A stretch of 64,000 nt of DNA from CAZGZD01 sp964401915 (GTDB taxonomy: Bacteria > Patescibacteriota > Microgenomatia > UBA1406 > GWC2-37-13): NCBI GenBank assembly GCA_964401915.1, contig CAYOAI010000002.1, positions 14,186 through 78,185 of the forward strand, written 5' to 3'. The stretch's first letter is position 1. Every line of letters starts with the position of its first letter. The position numbers and the translations under genes are program-made. The notes beneath the pieces are model-generated. The model searched no databases and was not told the origin of the DNA. It saw only the letters and a program-made list of their open reading frames with translations. Positions 40,623-50,525 of this stretch are shown here, in pieces.

Positions 40623-41201
40623 CTACTTCACCTTTGTTTTTAGGTATTCGACGACAGCCTTAAGACTAAAGAATTTGCGGTGATATCCAATTGCAGAGTC
40701 AAGTACATTAGATATCCATAGTATTTCTATATTTTTTTCAGCCATATCTTGAAGTGACTGCACAATATCCCAGTTGTCTTCGACAAATACGTCCAGCTTG
40801 AGCTGGTTGATCATTTTTCTTTTAAATACGTGCGGCTCAAAATCGTCCTTATCAAAAAATATTCCTGAGAAAGAGTTGTGACTATTGAGCTTTTTAGTCC
40901 ATGATGTGAAGTCGTCTTCAAGCATGCGATATCTTCCGCTTATGATGTATGCTTCAATATCGCCATGTTCGATTAGTCGGCAGAGTTGTGTAAATCCACG
41001 AGCCGGGAAAAGGCTTGATTTGTGAGCAAGCTTCCAAAAAAAGCGTGAGAGTTTGTTTTGAGGTTTATAAAAATGAAGATTCTTTTTCCCAAAGCTACGG
41101 GTGAGGAGAGGGTGGAGTACTGGTCGTAGAATACGCGCTGGATTGTAGAGGATTACGCCATCAAGGTCGAATCCTACTCTTAATTTGCGCATTTGGGCCA
41201 T
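40623..41201 (-). CDS. HAD-family phosphatase-like protein
   Basis: A 192-residue protein with GFDLDGVILYNP (nucleophile Asp, about 10-21), YIISGRYRMLED (motif II) and FVEDNWDIVQSL (motif IV, with a single Asp). The order resembles deoxynucleotidase (NT5C-like) or other small HAD proteins that recognise a damaged or unusual substrate. Substrate unknown. The TATAAT box (41213-41218, minus) is 11 nt before the ATG. Confidence 0.8.
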   Translation of the reverse strand: MAQMRKLRVGFDLDGVILYNPARILRPVLHPLLTRSFGKKNLHFYKPQNKLSRFFWKLAHKSSLFPARGFTQLCRLIEHGDIEAYIISGRYRMLEDDFTSWTKKLNSHNSFSGIFFDKDDFEPHVFKRKMINQLKLDVFVEDNWDIVQSLQDMAEKNIEILWISNVLDSAIGYHRKFFSLKAVVEYLKTKVK

Positions 41202-41251
41202 ATAAAAGGTTAATTATAGTGTATCACTGGTAAAAGTGAAGCTCTTAGTAT

Positions 41252-42313
41252 ATGATATTTCTTGTGCCAAAAAAAGTACTTATTACAGGTGGTGCGGGTT
41301 TTTTGGGTTTGCACTGCGCACGCTATTTTAGTCGAAAAAATTGGGACGTCGTGATCGCTGACATTATGTCCCCTAACCTCAAAGAGTATCCTAAGAAAAC
41401 TGTAAGTCTTGCAGTCGATATAAGAGATAAGGCAAAATTCACAAAAAGTCTAAAGAATGTTGAAGTTGTGATCCATGCAGCCGCAGCTTTACCCCTATGG
41501 AGCGCAAAAGAGATATATAGCACTAATATTAAAGGTACAAAAAATGTGCTGGAGGCTTGTGTGGCAAATCGAGTGTCGCGTGTGATATACATCTCATCAA
41601 CCGCTGTGTATGGTATACCCAAAAAGCATCCAATATACGAGAGCGATCCTGTGTATGGAGTTGGTCCTTACGGCGAGAGCAAGATAGCGGCTGAGGCACT
41701 TTGCACAAAGTATCGAAGCCGTGGACTTACGGTAAGTATTATTCGGCCGAAGACATTTGTCGGTACACATCGGCTTGGTGTTTTTGAGATTTTATTTGAC
41801 TGGATTCGGGATGGACGTCGTATACCGGTCGTAGGTCGTGGTCGTAACCGTTACCAACTCCTTGAAGTTGAAGATTTATGTGCGGTTTTATATCTTCTTG
41901 CGACCCACAAAAATAAAAAGCAGGTGAACGATGTGTTCAATATAGGAGCTGCTCAATTTGATACTGTTGAGCGAGATCTTGGAGTATTGTTTAAATACGC
42001 AAAAAGCGGATCTAAGATATTTCCGACGCCCGCGTGGCTTGTGAAAAAGACTTTATTTATCCTTGAAAAGCTAAGGCTTTCGCCGCTTTATCAGTGGGTA
42101 TACGAGACAGCAGATCAAGACTCATATGTGTCAATTGACAAATTGACTAAGACTTTGAGATGGAGGCCCAAATATTCAAATAGCCAGGCCCTTATCAGAT
42201 CTTATCAGTGGTATCTTGACAACTTTGATGAGATCAAATCACGTACTCCAGGAGTCACCCATACTGTAGGTTGGAATCATGGGATACTGGGTGTTTTCAA
42301 GAGATTTATGTAG
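41252..42313 (+). CDS. NAD-dependent epimerase/dehydratase (extended SDR)
   Basis: A 353-residue sugar-nucleotide-type enzyme: GGAGFLG NAD-binding loop (about 13-19), DIRD, HAAAALP, STAVYG with the catalytic Ser, and YGESK with the catalytic Tyr and Lys (about 139-143). A sugar-binding C-terminal part follows (GRGRNRYQLLEVEDL). It probably epimerises or dehydrates an NDP-sugar feeding the nearby glycosyltransferases, but relatives also act on sterol-like or flavonoid substrates. Confidence 0.88.
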   Translation: MIFLVPKKVLITGGAGFLGLHCARYFSRKNWDVVIADIMSPNLKEYPKKTVSLAVDIRDKAKFTKSLKNVEVVIHAAAALPLWSAKEIYSTNIKGTKNVLEACVANRVSRVIYISSTAVYGIPKKHPIYESDPVYGVGPYGESKIAAEALCTKYRSRGLTVSIIRPKTFVGTHRLGVFEILFDWIRDGRRIPVVGRGRNRYQLLEVEDLCAVLYLLATHKNKKQVNDVFNIGAAQFDTVERDLGVLFKYAKSGSKIFPTPAWLVKKTLFILEKLRLSPLYQWVYETADQDSYVSIDKLTKTLRWRPKYSNSQALIRSYQWYLDNFDEIKSRTPGVTHTVGWNHGILGVFKRFM

Positions 42314-42316
42314 TTT

Positions 42317-43828
42317 TCAACGAGAGAGATAATATATACGTGCAACTGATTGGTCACTGTTATAAACTTCTTCTTCTGCTCCCTGTGGATACATTTTCTT
42401 GATCTCGTCAATTTTTGACATATAATTTCCAATAAGTACGAATGCCGTACTTTTATGAGGCGATTTTTGGAGACTATATGTACCAAACTCATGCGCTCGG
42501 TCGTAGCATGTAATATCTGGTGCAATAAAGCGAACTGTCTCATAATTACAGCTCCATCTGGAAGAAAAGAATAAAAATTCAGTAGAGGAATTATATTTTT
42601 GCATGGATTCTGCAGTTTGCGTAAGATCATCTGCGAATACCCATTTGGCTTCTATATCACCTGCAAACATCACAAAATAAGTGTAAAGATTAATTGCTGA
42701 ACAGATTATTACTATCGAGACAATACTTATTACAAGGAGGCGATTTTTGGATTTTTGAAATGCTAAGGATATGAAAGCGGCCATGAGAAAATAGAGATAG
42801 GGAAGAGCGAGTATGATTCGCCTATATGTTCCCTCTACCGTTAAAAATGAACTTAGAATAATTAGAAAAAGAGAGCCTACAACTAACAAGAATTCTTCAT
42901 TCCGCTTTTTTATCACAACAAAAAGACCAAGTGCAAAAAATACAAGATAGGCAATATTGAAACTTCTATACTTCCCATATCCATCTGCAAAATCAAGTTG
43001 GTGACCTACGAAAAAAGTGCTTATCTTAGTAAGTCCATTTGCGGCTACACCCCGCAGCTTTTTTAAATTGTCGGCTTCATCGCGAATTGGTTTGTAGTTG
43101 GCGATAGAATAGATCTTGAAATGGCCCAAATAGAAATCAGGCTTTTCATAAATCAATTTAAATAGTCCACTCCCTGTAAGAATAAAAACAAAGATAAAAA
43201 GTAAAAAGGCATAAATGCTGGATTTGTTAAATCGGCTTGCGAATACACGAAGCACAAGGAAAAGGGCGACAGTTGCCGGGTATAGCACGAAGGAATTGTA
43301 TGTATACATTCCAATCCCGGCAAATATGGCGGCAAATCCAATATGCCAATAATTTTTACGCCGAGTGCCCCAAAATAAAAAGATAAGCGAGGAAATCTGA
43401 AAAACAAGAGTCGTGATGAGAAAAAAAGCAGTTCGCGAGTAATGAATGTGCATGAGAGAAAAGCACAGTGCGCATGATGTCACAAATGAGGAAAATTGTT
43501 TGAAAAAAAGCCGAAGAAAAAGATAAAAAAGAGGAATGCTAAGAGCACCCATGAAAGCAATTGGTAGGCGAAGTATGAATACAGACTCTCCAAATAAATG
43601 AAAGAATAGGGCAATTATATATGAAGGTCCTGTGACATTGCCAAGCGCATCCCCTGTGAAGATGGGTAAATCATTGTGGCTTATGATTTGGCGAGCCCAG
43701 ATCCCGCCCCAAGCTTCATCGCCATGAAGTCCTGTCGGAATTTTATCCAAGAGGATGAAGCGCACTAAAAGAGCCACAAGAAAAAGAAAAAGGGCAAGTA
43801 AGATATCTCGTCTATTCAGCTTTGTCAT
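42317..43828 (-). CDS. GT-C membrane glycosyltransferase (PMT/ArnT-like) 1
   Basis: A 503-residue protein with about eleven membrane segments. The first outer loop has GLHGDEAWGG; an acidic pair there is the catalytic-type site of GT39/GT83 enzymes, which use polyprenyl-phosphate sugars outside the membrane. The last ~100 residues form an outer domain. Its start overlaps the end of the upstream GT-C gene by 17 nt, so they are one operon. The acceptor is unknown. Confidence 0.85.
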   Translation of the reverse strand: MTKLNRRDILLALFLFLVALLVRFILLDKIPTGLHGDEAWGGIWARQIISHNDLPIFTGDALGNVTGPSYIIALFFHLFGESVFILRLPIAFMGALSIPLFYLFLRLFFKQFSSFVTSCALCFSLMHIHYSRTAFFLITTLVFQISSLIFLFWGTRRKNYWHIGFAAIFAGIGMYTYNSFVLYPATVALFLVLRVFASRFNKSSIYAFLLFIFVFILTGSGLFKLIYEKPDFYLGHFKIYSIANYKPIRDEADNLKKLRGVAANGLTKISTFFVGHQLDFADGYGKYRSFNIAYLVFFALGLFVVIKKRNEEFLLVVGSLFLIILSSFLTVEGTYRRIILALPYLYFLMAAFISLAFQKSKNRLLVISIVSIVIICSAINLYTYFVMFAGDIEAKWVFADDLTQTAESMQKYNSSTEFLFFSSRWSCNYETVRFIAPDITCYDRAHEFGTYSLQKSPHKSTAFVLIGNYMSKIDEIKKMYPQGAEEEVYNSDQSVARIYYLSR

Positions 43829-45401
43829 TTTTTTTGAATATCATTATCTTTGGGTGATCGTATACGGTGAATGATTCATCCGCTCCCAAGTCATCTATTC
43901 TGATGCCAAATATCGATGGTGGTGCTGCAAATTCGGCCACTTTACGGAATCTTAGTTTCCCATCGAATAGATCCTGGTAATATTTTGCTGTACGCTCGTA
44001 GCATACTTTGTACTTTGTGCAGTCGGTAAGTCGTTGAAGCGGCACGTAGAGTCGATTGGAGGCAATGATTATATAATCAGAACGCGCAAGTTTCCCGTCC
44101 AATATGCTCCATTTTACACTGTCATCTGGAATATCATAGAGAGTGAGTTCCTCAAAGCGGTAGAGATCCATGCGATTTCCAGCAAGTCGATCATCCCAGT
44201 GTTCCACGGCAAGAGTTGATCCGGCCGGAATATTTCTCACTATCCAGTCTGTTGCCGCCAGACGCGTATGTTGGCTTGAATATATATTTACAAAGGCTAG
44301 AGTCCATACAATCGCGCATACCGCAAGAGTATAAAAGAAAAATTTGGTGAGCATTTTCTTGGATGACAAGAGTTTGTCGGATGCAATGGCGGCCAGAATT
44401 GCAAAAAATGGATACATTGGGAGCATATAGCGCATAAATTTGACTGCCGACTGCCCAATATACAAAAAATAAAGGGAATAAAATGCAATCGTAAAGATGT
44501 GGAGCTTATATGTGGATTTATCTTTTTTTAGAATGCCAGCATATATGTAAATTCCGACAATTGAAAGAAATGAAATAAATGGCCCAAGTCCCCACAAGAT
44601 AATATTTTTCAAGTAATAAAGATAGGGGAGCGTACCTACGTATTGCAAGGTGTAAGGGAACGCATAGGCATTCTTGGCAAGTTGCAGCTGAGTCTTGATA
44701 TCGAGCGTAAATTGCGGCCATGCCAGATATGCATATGGCATAAAGATGAACGAAAATATAAGTGCAGAGATAAAAAAGATCCCAAGAGACTGAGCTCTTT
44801 TTTTATTGAAAGGAAAGATAAAAAACATAATGAGTAGTGGAGGTAGTGCGATCGCTCCGGAGATCTTACTCGTCACACAAGCTGCAAAGGAAGCTGCGAT
44901 AAGAACTATTTTCTTTATGCTTGGGTTTTTTAAGTAGAGTAGAGAAATATACAAAAGTAGAGTAAGACACAGAGTGAGGAACTGGTCAACGATAAAGAAA
45001 TGGGAGTTTTGGATAGTAAAAAAAGATATTGAATAGAAAAATGACGCAAAATACGCGGTCTTTTTATGCTTAAAAAGCAAAAGAGTAATGCGGTAGATAA
45101 GCCATATGATTGCAAGCGATGCGATGATAGATAGCCCTCGCCCCACATAGAGCATGCCCTCGTAATTCGTTAAAGCCGCACCAAAGAATATACTCAGCAG
45201 CTGACTGGTGCCTTTTAGAAGGTAGATAGGGAGTGTGCCGTAGTTGAAAAATTCAGGATTGAGTTTGTCAAAAAAATGAATACGATCTGCCACAAATATA
45301 AGTTGACGTTCGTCTGGGTGAAGGTGTCCTCCAAGATCCCAGTTTATACCATATAGTCGGAGGAGAAGGGCAAGGCCTAAAATTGCGATAAGCTTGTACA
45401 T
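43812..45401 (-). CDS. GT-C membrane glycosyltransferase (PMT-like) 2
   Basis: A 529-residue protein with about ten or eleven membrane segments. The first outer loop carries GGHLHPDERQ, with the Asp-Glu pair of the PMT family, and FFNYGTLPIYLL is a typical following stretch. A C-terminal outer domain (about 395-520) follows. It is co-transcribed with the second GT-C gene. TATAAT (45413-45418, minus) lies 11 nt before the ATG. Confidence 0.87.
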   Translation of the reverse strand: MYKLIAILGLALLLRLYGINWDLGGHLHPDERQLIFVADRIHFFDKLNPEFFNYGTLPIYLLKGTSQLLSIFFGAALTNYEGMLYVGRGLSIIASLAIIWLIYRITLLLFKHKKTAYFASFFYSISFFTIQNSHFFIVDQFLTLCLTLLLYISLLYLKNPSIKKIVLIAASFAACVTSKISGAIALPPLLIMFFIFPFNKKRAQSLGIFFISALIFSFIFMPYAYLAWPQFTLDIKTQLQLAKNAYAFPYTLQYVGTLPYLYYLKNIILWGLGPFISFLSIVGIYIYAGILKKDKSTYKLHIFTIAFYSLYFLYIGQSAVKFMRYMLPMYPFFAILAAIASDKLLSSKKMLTKFFFYTLAVCAIVWTLAFVNIYSSQHTRLAATDWIVRNIPAGSTLAVEHWDDRLAGNRMDLYRFEELTLYDIPDDSVKWSILDGKLARSDYIIIASNRLYVPLQRLTDCTKYKVCYERTAKYYQDLFDGKLRFRKVAEFAAPPSIFGIRIDDLGADESFTVYDHPKIMIFKKNDKAE

Positions 45402-45455
45402 TTTATGCCCCCATTATACAGGCACTGCATATTACTCGGTATTGATAAAATAACT

Positions 45456-45485
45456 TTCACATAACTTGCATATCTTGAGTATAAT
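45456..45485 (+). promoter_or_regulatory. Candidate promoter of lgt
   Basis: TTCACA (45456-45461), 18-nt spacer, TATAAT (45480-45485), 9 nt before the ATG at 45495. Confidence 0.65.
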
Positions 45486-45494
45486 GTAGACTCT

Positions 45495-46337
45495 ATGCTA
45501 CCTATTTTGACTCATATAGCTGGTCTTAAATTCTATACATTTGGGATCTTTCTTGTACTTGCTTTTTTCTGGTCGACATTTCTCTTGTGGAAAAATATAC
45601 GACTTACAAGCTATAGAGAAGAAGATATATTCGATGGTCTTTTTTGGTCGTTGGCTGGAGGCCTATTTGTAAGTCGATTTATATACGTGGCGCTCAACTT
45701 CAGTAAATTTGGCCTCAACATACTCAAGTTTATTCTGATAAATGGCTATCCGGGGATGTCTCTTTATGGATTCTTGCTTGGATTCTGTCTCTCACTTCTT
45801 TTTTTCTGTATGTCTCGAAAGATCGTAATTCGGCAGATTGTCGACTATTTTGTAGCCCCAGCCAGTGTGGCGCTTGGATTTGGCAAGATAGGGTCTTTTT
45901 TTGCCGGGTCTGAGATTGGTACAGTGACCAAATTTCCACTACACGTGCTGTATCAGGGAGTTACAGGGCACAGGCATATCACAGCTCTTTATGAGGCTGC
46001 AATATTCTTTGTACTTGCATATTTGGTATCCAGGATCCTTTTTGCTGTGCGGCGTGGTAGATTTTTTGATGGATTTGGGTTTTATTTCTTTGTCTGGACC
46101 TTTGCGCTTATTACTTTGCTTTCAGATTTTATCAAAGCACAGCACCTTTTGATCTTTGGGTTTAGCTTTAATATGCTTGTGTCTGCATTTTTACTCTTGA
46201 CATTCAGCTTGTACTTTCTGTACTATTTCAGGAATCTTATTGGCGATAGATTCGCCAGAATTGGAAGTTTATTATTTAGACATGGACGCAAAAATAAAAC
46301 AGGAGTTCATAAAAAAGCAGCAGAATCTTCTACTTGA
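45495..46337 (+). CDS. lgt: Prolipoprotein diacylglyceryl transferase-like protein
   Basis: A 280-residue protein with seven membrane segments. GYPGMSLYGFLLG matches the conserved Lgt region around the catalytic histidine/tyrosine loop; KIGSFFAGSEIG matches the Lgt signature RxGNFxNxExxG, with Ser-Phe-Phe-Ala in place of the usual Asn-Phe-Asn; ALYEA matches the later QxYE motif. Lgt moves diacylglycerol onto the lipobox cysteine. The signature is looser than in model bacteria, but the order and topology fit. Confidence 0.82.
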   Translation: MLPILTHIAGLKFYTFGIFLVLAFFWSTFLLWKNIRLTSYREEDIFDGLFWSLAGGLFVSRFIYVALNFSKFGLNILKFILINGYPGMSLYGFLLGFCLSLLFFCMSRKIVIRQIVDYFVAPASVALGFGKIGSFFAGSEIGTVTKFPLHVLYQGVTGHRHITALYEAAIFFVLAYLVSRILFAVRRGRFFDGFGFYFFVWTFALITLLSDFIKAQHLLIFGFSFNMLVSAFLLLTFSLYFLYYFRNLIGDRFARIGSLLFRHGRKNKTGVHKKAAESST

Positions 46338-46641
46338 AGAACAGATAAAAATAAGGGCTAATATTGAAAAGCTCAAAGGAGACGATCCTTTCTCTGACCC
46401 AGATCATGCTTCAGACAATGCAGCGGTCGACACTGATGTGCGGGAGCAGCTTGGTCATGATACGATAGAAGCCGAGATCAAATCGCTGAACAAAAAGCTT
46501 GACGATATCGGGAACGCGCTCAAAAAAATTGATGATGGGGAGTATGGGTATTGTGAAAAGTGCCATGGGCAGATTCCTCAGGCTCGTCTTGAGCTTGTTC
46601 CTGAAGCTCACTTCTGTGTCACCTGCCGGGATTCTTCATAG
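46282..46641 (+). CDS. TraR/DksA-type zinc-finger protein
   Basis: Start set at the ATG at 46282 (MDAKIKQEFIKKQQNLL), inside the 3' end of lgt; the frame upstream opens only with TTG. The 119-residue product has a helical coiled-coil part and a C-terminal zinc finger CEKCHGQIPQARLELVPEAHFCVTC, with the DGEYGYC lead-in typical of the family. DksA proteins enter the RNA polymerase secondary channel; short TraR-like ones do so without ppGpp. The 56-nt overlap with lgt suggests coupled expression. Confidence 0.9.
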   Translation: MDAKIKQEFIKKQQNLLLEEQIKIRANIEKLKGDDPFSDPDHASDNAAVDTDVREQLGHDTIEAEIKSLNKKLDDIGNALKKIDDGEYGYCEKCHGQIPQARLELVPEAHFCVTCRDSS

Positions 46642-46710
46642 ATTTACACGGCATCAAATAGTCGCGCTTTTTTTCTTTCGTGGGATCGTGATTTATGCTA
46701 TAGTGAGACT

Positions 46711-48438
46711 ATGGAGCAGATTCCGGTCGAATTTCTTTTGAATTTTTTCATCTATCTTTTTGTTCCTTTTGCACTTGCGCTTATTGCTCGTCGGCTGAAG
46801 CTTTCGCCGATTATTGGTTATCTTATTGGAGGAGTGGTTGTTGGGAATCTTTTGTCTGGCGTGGTATCTCATGATGTGATCACTCCGTTTGCGTCTTTTG
46901 GAATCATTTTGCTTTTTTTTACTGTTGGACTTGAGGTGAATTTCGCACAGATTGTGGCTTTTAAGAGGCTAATCCTTATTGGAGGCACTTTGCAAATGCT
47001 GATCTCGACCATAGCGATCGCTATTTTGCTCTTTATTTTCAAGTTCTCTGCAGTTCAGGCCTGTCTTATCGGTCTTGCGCTTTCTGGATCATCGACCTCA
47101 CTTGTCGCAAGGCTTATCTCCGAGAAAAAGGAGCAGGCATCATTTCTGGGTGAGGTGACTGTTGGAATACTCATGTTTCAGGATCTGGCTTTTATACCGC
47201 TTGTCATCATATTTACCTCGATTGTTGCAAATACAAGCTCTATTGTCTTTGTGATCCGCGATATGGTATTTGCGATTTTAGTATCTGGATTTATATTATG
47301 GCTTGTATATTACGTGGGATCACGTGCTGTGCCGCGCGTATTGGATCGAGTGGCTCGGTTGTCTACCGAGCTTCTAAATTTTTTTGTAATTGTATTTATA
47401 TTTTTTATAGCCTATGCATCGGTAAGTCTAAAGATACCAATACTTGTCGGTGCATTTGTTGCGGGTATTCTTGTCGCCCAGACGACCGAGCACAGACATA
47501 TATTTTCTCAAATTCGGCCTCTCCGTGATATATTGGCGACACTTTTTTTTATCTACATTGGATCTAATGTCGTGGTTGCTGAGGCCGTCCAACAACTTCC
47601 CCAGATTTTGCTTTTGACAATGCTCATTATTTTTGTCAAAGCGTTTATTATCATTGGGATTTTTGTATATCTAAAGTTCAGCTCACGAATGGCTTTTTAC
47701 GCAGGAATACATATGTTTCAGATAGGGGAAGCCTCATTTATTCTCATGCTTCTTTTGGTAAGTCACAACTTCGTGACGCACGATCAATACTTGCTGATAA
47801 TTACCTCGACGCTTCTTAGTCTTATTCTGACGCCGATAATAGTCAATAAAAAAGAGGTAATATACGAGGGCTTGCGGTCATTTTTACGTAGATTTGTGCC
47901 AGTTGTAGAACAGTTTGTAAAGCATAAGATTGATTTGGATCGAGCTCCTATTGAGATGCTTGATCTGAAGCAGCACATCATAATCTGCGGATATGGGCGG
48001 GTCGGATCACAGATTGGCCGAGCCCTCACTCTGGCTCATATTCCATATATTGCGATTGACTACAACTTTACGCTTGTTGAGCTGGGTAAAAAGCAGGGAG
48101 TCAATATTATCTACGGAGATCCGACTGATCCTGACAATCTTGATTATATGCAGATTGAGCATGCAACAGCTCTTGTGTCGGCCGTACCCTCAAAGTATGA
48201 TCAGGAGCAGATTGTACTTCACGCCAAGCGTCTTAATCCGCGGGTATTTATCATAAGTCGTGTGGATAGCAACGAAGATCATCAAAGGATGCGTGATCTT
48301 GGAGTGCGAGCTGTGGTTCAGCCTGAGCTTGAAGCCTCGATCTCAATTATCAAGAAAATATTCCTTCTCCTTGGAATTCCGCGTGAGGATATTCTCAAAT
48401 GGCTGAAGCACTTAAAGCTTATTCAAGGTGCTCTTTAA
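46711..48438 (+). CDS. Kef-type cation/proton antiporter with RCK domain
   Basis: A 575-residue protein. Residues about 10-390 form a CPA2 antiporter core of about twelve membrane segments (LSPIIGYLIGGVVVG, GLALSGSSTSLVARL, GEASFILMLLL). A TrkA-N/RCK domain begins near residue 427 (HIIICGYGRVGSQIGRAL) and includes AIDYN and GDPTDPD, which bind NAD(H). It exchanges K+ or Na+ for H+ and is gated by cytoplasmic ligand. An extended -10 element TGCTATAGT ends 6 nt before the ATG. Confidence 0.93.
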   Translation: MEQIPVEFLLNFFIYLFVPFALALIARRLKLSPIIGYLIGGVVVGNLLSGVVSHDVITPFASFGIILLFFTVGLEVNFAQIVAFKRLILIGGTLQMLISTIAIAILLFIFKFSAVQACLIGLALSGSSTSLVARLISEKKEQASFLGEVTVGILMFQDLAFIPLVIIFTSIVANTSSIVFVIRDMVFAILVSGFILWLVYYVGSRAVPRVLDRVARLSTELLNFFVIVFIFFIAYASVSLKIPILVGAFVAGILVAQTTEHRHIFSQIRPLRDILATLFFIYIGSNVVVAEAVQQLPQILLLTMLIIFVKAFIIIGIFVYLKFSSRMAFYAGIHMFQIGEASFILMLLLVSHNFVTHDQYLLIITSTLLSLILTPIIVNKKEVIYEGLRSFLRRFVPVVEQFVKHKIDLDRAPIEMLDLKQHIIICGYGRVGSQIGRALTLAHIPYIAIDYNFTLVELGKKQGVNIIYGDPTDPDNLDYMQIEHATALVSAVPSKYDQEQIVLHAKRLNPRVFIISRVDSNEDHQRMRDLGVRAVVQPELEASISIIKKIFLLLGIPREDILKWLKHLKLIQGAL

Positions 48439-48468
48439 ATTAATAAGAATTTTTATTTTTAAACTTAA

Positions 48469-49377
48469 GTGAAGAGGATTCAAATAACCTATTTTCGTAA
48501 AAGGATTTTTCGTGTTGCAGCTTCGATACTTATTATTGCTGCAATTATTATCTTTGTACGCGCCTTCATATCGTCGCTATTTGTTGGCGGGCGGGATTCA
48601 ATATCAGTCGTCATCTTTGATAATAATCCATCATATTATATTTTGGGCCTATCGGATAAGATCAATTATTTTATTCCCTTTGCGGTAGACGCTAAAATTA
48701 TTGTTCCTGGTGGGTACAAAAATTACCGATTCGGAGCACTGGGTAAGCTGGTCGAGCTTGAGAAAAATCCTGATCTATATAGGCGGGCATTCGCATCGGC
48801 TACATCAACATTCACCAATTATTACTTCTACACACCAAAAACAGAGATATACTATGGAAGGCAGGTGCCCCAGACAACCACTCTTCCATCGCTTCTCAAA
48901 CTAATGACGTACAAGTCAAACGCATCTTTTTTTGACCGAATTTTTATTGCTTTTGCATTTATAGGGCGCGATAAGGCGGATTTTACACTTATGGATCAAT
49001 TTGCGAAAGGCGCGGGACGTAGCGACAAGTTTTTTCAAGGACATGATTTTGCAAAGAGCCTGCAGGGATATTTTTATCGAAGAACCTATAGGAATGAAAA
49101 TAAGACTGTTCAAATAAAATATACAAAAAGTTATCTGACTGCTTCGACTGTGGGTCAGATTATAGAAGGTAATGGCATACGTGTCGTTGATTTAGGCGAG
49201 GTGTCTAATATGAAGGTGAAGAGGTGTCTTGTGATTGAGAGTGGGGGAAAATACTCACATACGGCGCGTGACATAGCTCAATATTTTGCGTGTGGCCTCA
49301 GTCAAGGTGATACGAGTATTTCTGATATAATTGTTGAGCTTGGTTTACAAACAGAACAAGATTGGAATGTGGAGTAA
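48469..49377 (+). CDS. Membrane-anchored protein with LytR_C-like C-terminus
   Basis: A 302-residue protein opening with GTG. One membrane segment (about 14-37) is followed by a domain that resembles a degenerate LytR-CpsA-Psr fold (ISVVIFDNNPSYYILGLSD, FRFGALGKLVELEKN) without the usual catalytic Arg/Asp pattern, and then a LytR_C-like domain from about 225 (EGNGIRVVDLGEVSNMK...CLVIESGGKYSHTARDIAQYF). LCP proteins attach glycopolymers to peptidoglycan; this one may be an inactive relative. Confidence in the family is moderate. Confidence 0.7.
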   Translation: MKRIQITYFRKRIFRVAASILIIAAIIIFVRAFISSLFVGGRDSISVVIFDNNPSYYILGLSDKINYFIPFAVDAKIIVPGGYKNYRFGALGKLVELEKNPDLYRRAFASATSTFTNYYFYTPKTEIYYGRQVPQTTTLPSLLKLMTYKSNASFFDRIFIAFAFIGRDKADFTLMDQFAKGAGRSDKFFQGHDFAKSLQGYFYRRTYRNENKTVQIKYTKSYLTASTVGQIIEGNGIRVVDLGEVSNMKVKRCLVIESGGKYSHTARDIAQYFACGLSQGDTSISDIIVELGLQTEQDWNVE

Positions 49378-49392
49378 TTGATATATAAGTAT

Positions 49393-49584
49393 ATGATTTT
49401 TATCTTTTTGGGAATATTTGTGCTTTCTTTGACGCTTGCTATTGGCTCAATGAAAGATTTTGAGGTTCCGCATGAAGTATCGAGGATTATTCGATCAAGA
49501 AAACGAGGGAGTATTGTGTTTTTTAAAGATAAAATTCGTCACTATTCTTCCAAATTCTCCTCATCTTCGAGCTCATCTGATTGA
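49393..49584 (+). CDS. Short single-pass membrane protein
   Basis: A 63-residue protein if started at the ATG at 49393, 15 nt after the upstream stop. It has one membrane segment (IFIFLGIFVLSLTLAIG) and a basic tail ending in a run of serines. The last 43 nt overlap the convergent TPR gene, and the serine run is simply the antisense of that gene's Glu-rich end. Probably the small partner of the LytR_C-like gene. Confidence 0.5.
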   Translation: MIFIFLGIFVLSLTLAIGSMKDFEVPHEVSRIIRSRKRGSIVFFKDKIRHYSSKFSSSSSSSD

Positions 49585-50381
49585 TGGAACTCAATCACAT
49601 CTTGCTTATCTTCATTTCCGAGTGATTCAGCCAGTCGTTCGAATTCAAGATGGTCATCTTCTTCATGTTCAGCTTCACCTTCCAATGGTACCACCTTACC
49701 ATCTTCAGCAGTCTCAAGATTCATCAGATTGTGATGAGTATCTTTGGGGAATGAGGTAAAATTGGCTACTTTTCGTCCCTTTTTAACTTCTCGAATAAAC
49801 ACAATGACTCGGCTGAGCGATACGTCTTTGATATACGCTTTATACGAACTTTCTGCTTTGATAAAAAGCATAAGGCGCTTGGAAAGATCATCGGGGAGCG
49901 AGCCTATATATTCATCATTTAATGTTCGAATCTCAATTTTGTGTCGCCTTGGCTTTAGGTAGATTTCTTCGGCAACCACAAGATGTGCGAGAGCTTCTTT
50001 TTGTCCCAAGTTCACGAGGGTAATACTTTTTGTACGACCTGGAGTCTCAAGAAATAGATTTGGATCGAAGTTGGCAGCTCGTCCTATTCCGACTCCCTTT
50101 TTCTTTTTGTTATTCTCAAGGATACTAATACGCTCCAGATTTTCATGAGCGAGAAGATTGCTTGGCTGCAGCTTGAGGGCTTTTTTGTAGTATTTTTTAG
50201 CTTCTTCAAGTCCACTTACTTGAATACTGGCAAAACCCAAGCGGAGAATTGCTCCCAGATTCTGTTTGTCAGCTTTGAAGATTTTTTTATTGAGCTCGAT
50301 TGCGCGTTCCCAATCCGCTGCTATTGCAGCATCAATTGCCTGTTGTTCAAGTATATCAATTTCGGTCATAATAGTACTCAC
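49542..50381 (-). CDS. TPR protein with acidic tail
   Basis: A 279-residue soluble protein. Two TPR helix pairs lie at about residues 8-75 (DWERAIELNKKIFKADKQN, LEEAKKYYKKALKLQPSN), followed by a beta-rich domain (RTKSITLVNLGQKEALAHLVV, HKIEIRTLNDEYIGSLPDDLSKRL) and ~50 very acidic residues. TPRs bind peptides, so it is probably an adaptor. The middle domain was not recognised. Its end overlaps the convergent small gene by 43 nt. Confidence 0.82.
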   Translation of the reverse strand: MSTIMTEIDILEQQAIDAAIAADWERAIELNKKIFKADKQNLGAILRLGFASIQVSGLEEAKKYYKKALKLQPSNLLAHENLERISILENNKKKKGVGIGRAANFDPNLFLETPGRTKSITLVNLGQKEALAHLVVAEEIYLKPRRHKIEIRTLNDEYIGSLPDDLSKRLMLFIKAESSYKAYIKDVSLSRVIVFIREVKKGRKVANFTSFPKDTHHNLMNLETAEDGKVVPLEGEAEHEEDDHLEFERLAESLGNEDKQDVIEFHQSDELEDEENLEE

Positions 50382-50439
50382 GTTAATTCACATAAGTATA
50401 TGTAATTTGAGCCAATTGTCAAGTATAATAAACTAGCTT

Positions 50440-50523
50440 AAAGCTTAGAACTCAAAGCTCAAAACTGAGCTCAAAGATGAATTAAAAATTCTTAATTCTT
50501 AACTTTAAATTCTAAATTCTTTC
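50440..50523. repeat. Low-complexity AACTCAAAGCTC / AATTCTAAATTCT tract
   Basis: Imperfect tandem pieces (GAACTCAAAGCTCAAAACTGAGCTCAAAG, split here only by wording, then TTCTTAATTCTTAA and AAATTCTAAATTCT) fill the gap upstream of the YebC gene. No gene is present. Confidence 0.6.
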
Positions 50524-50525
50524 GT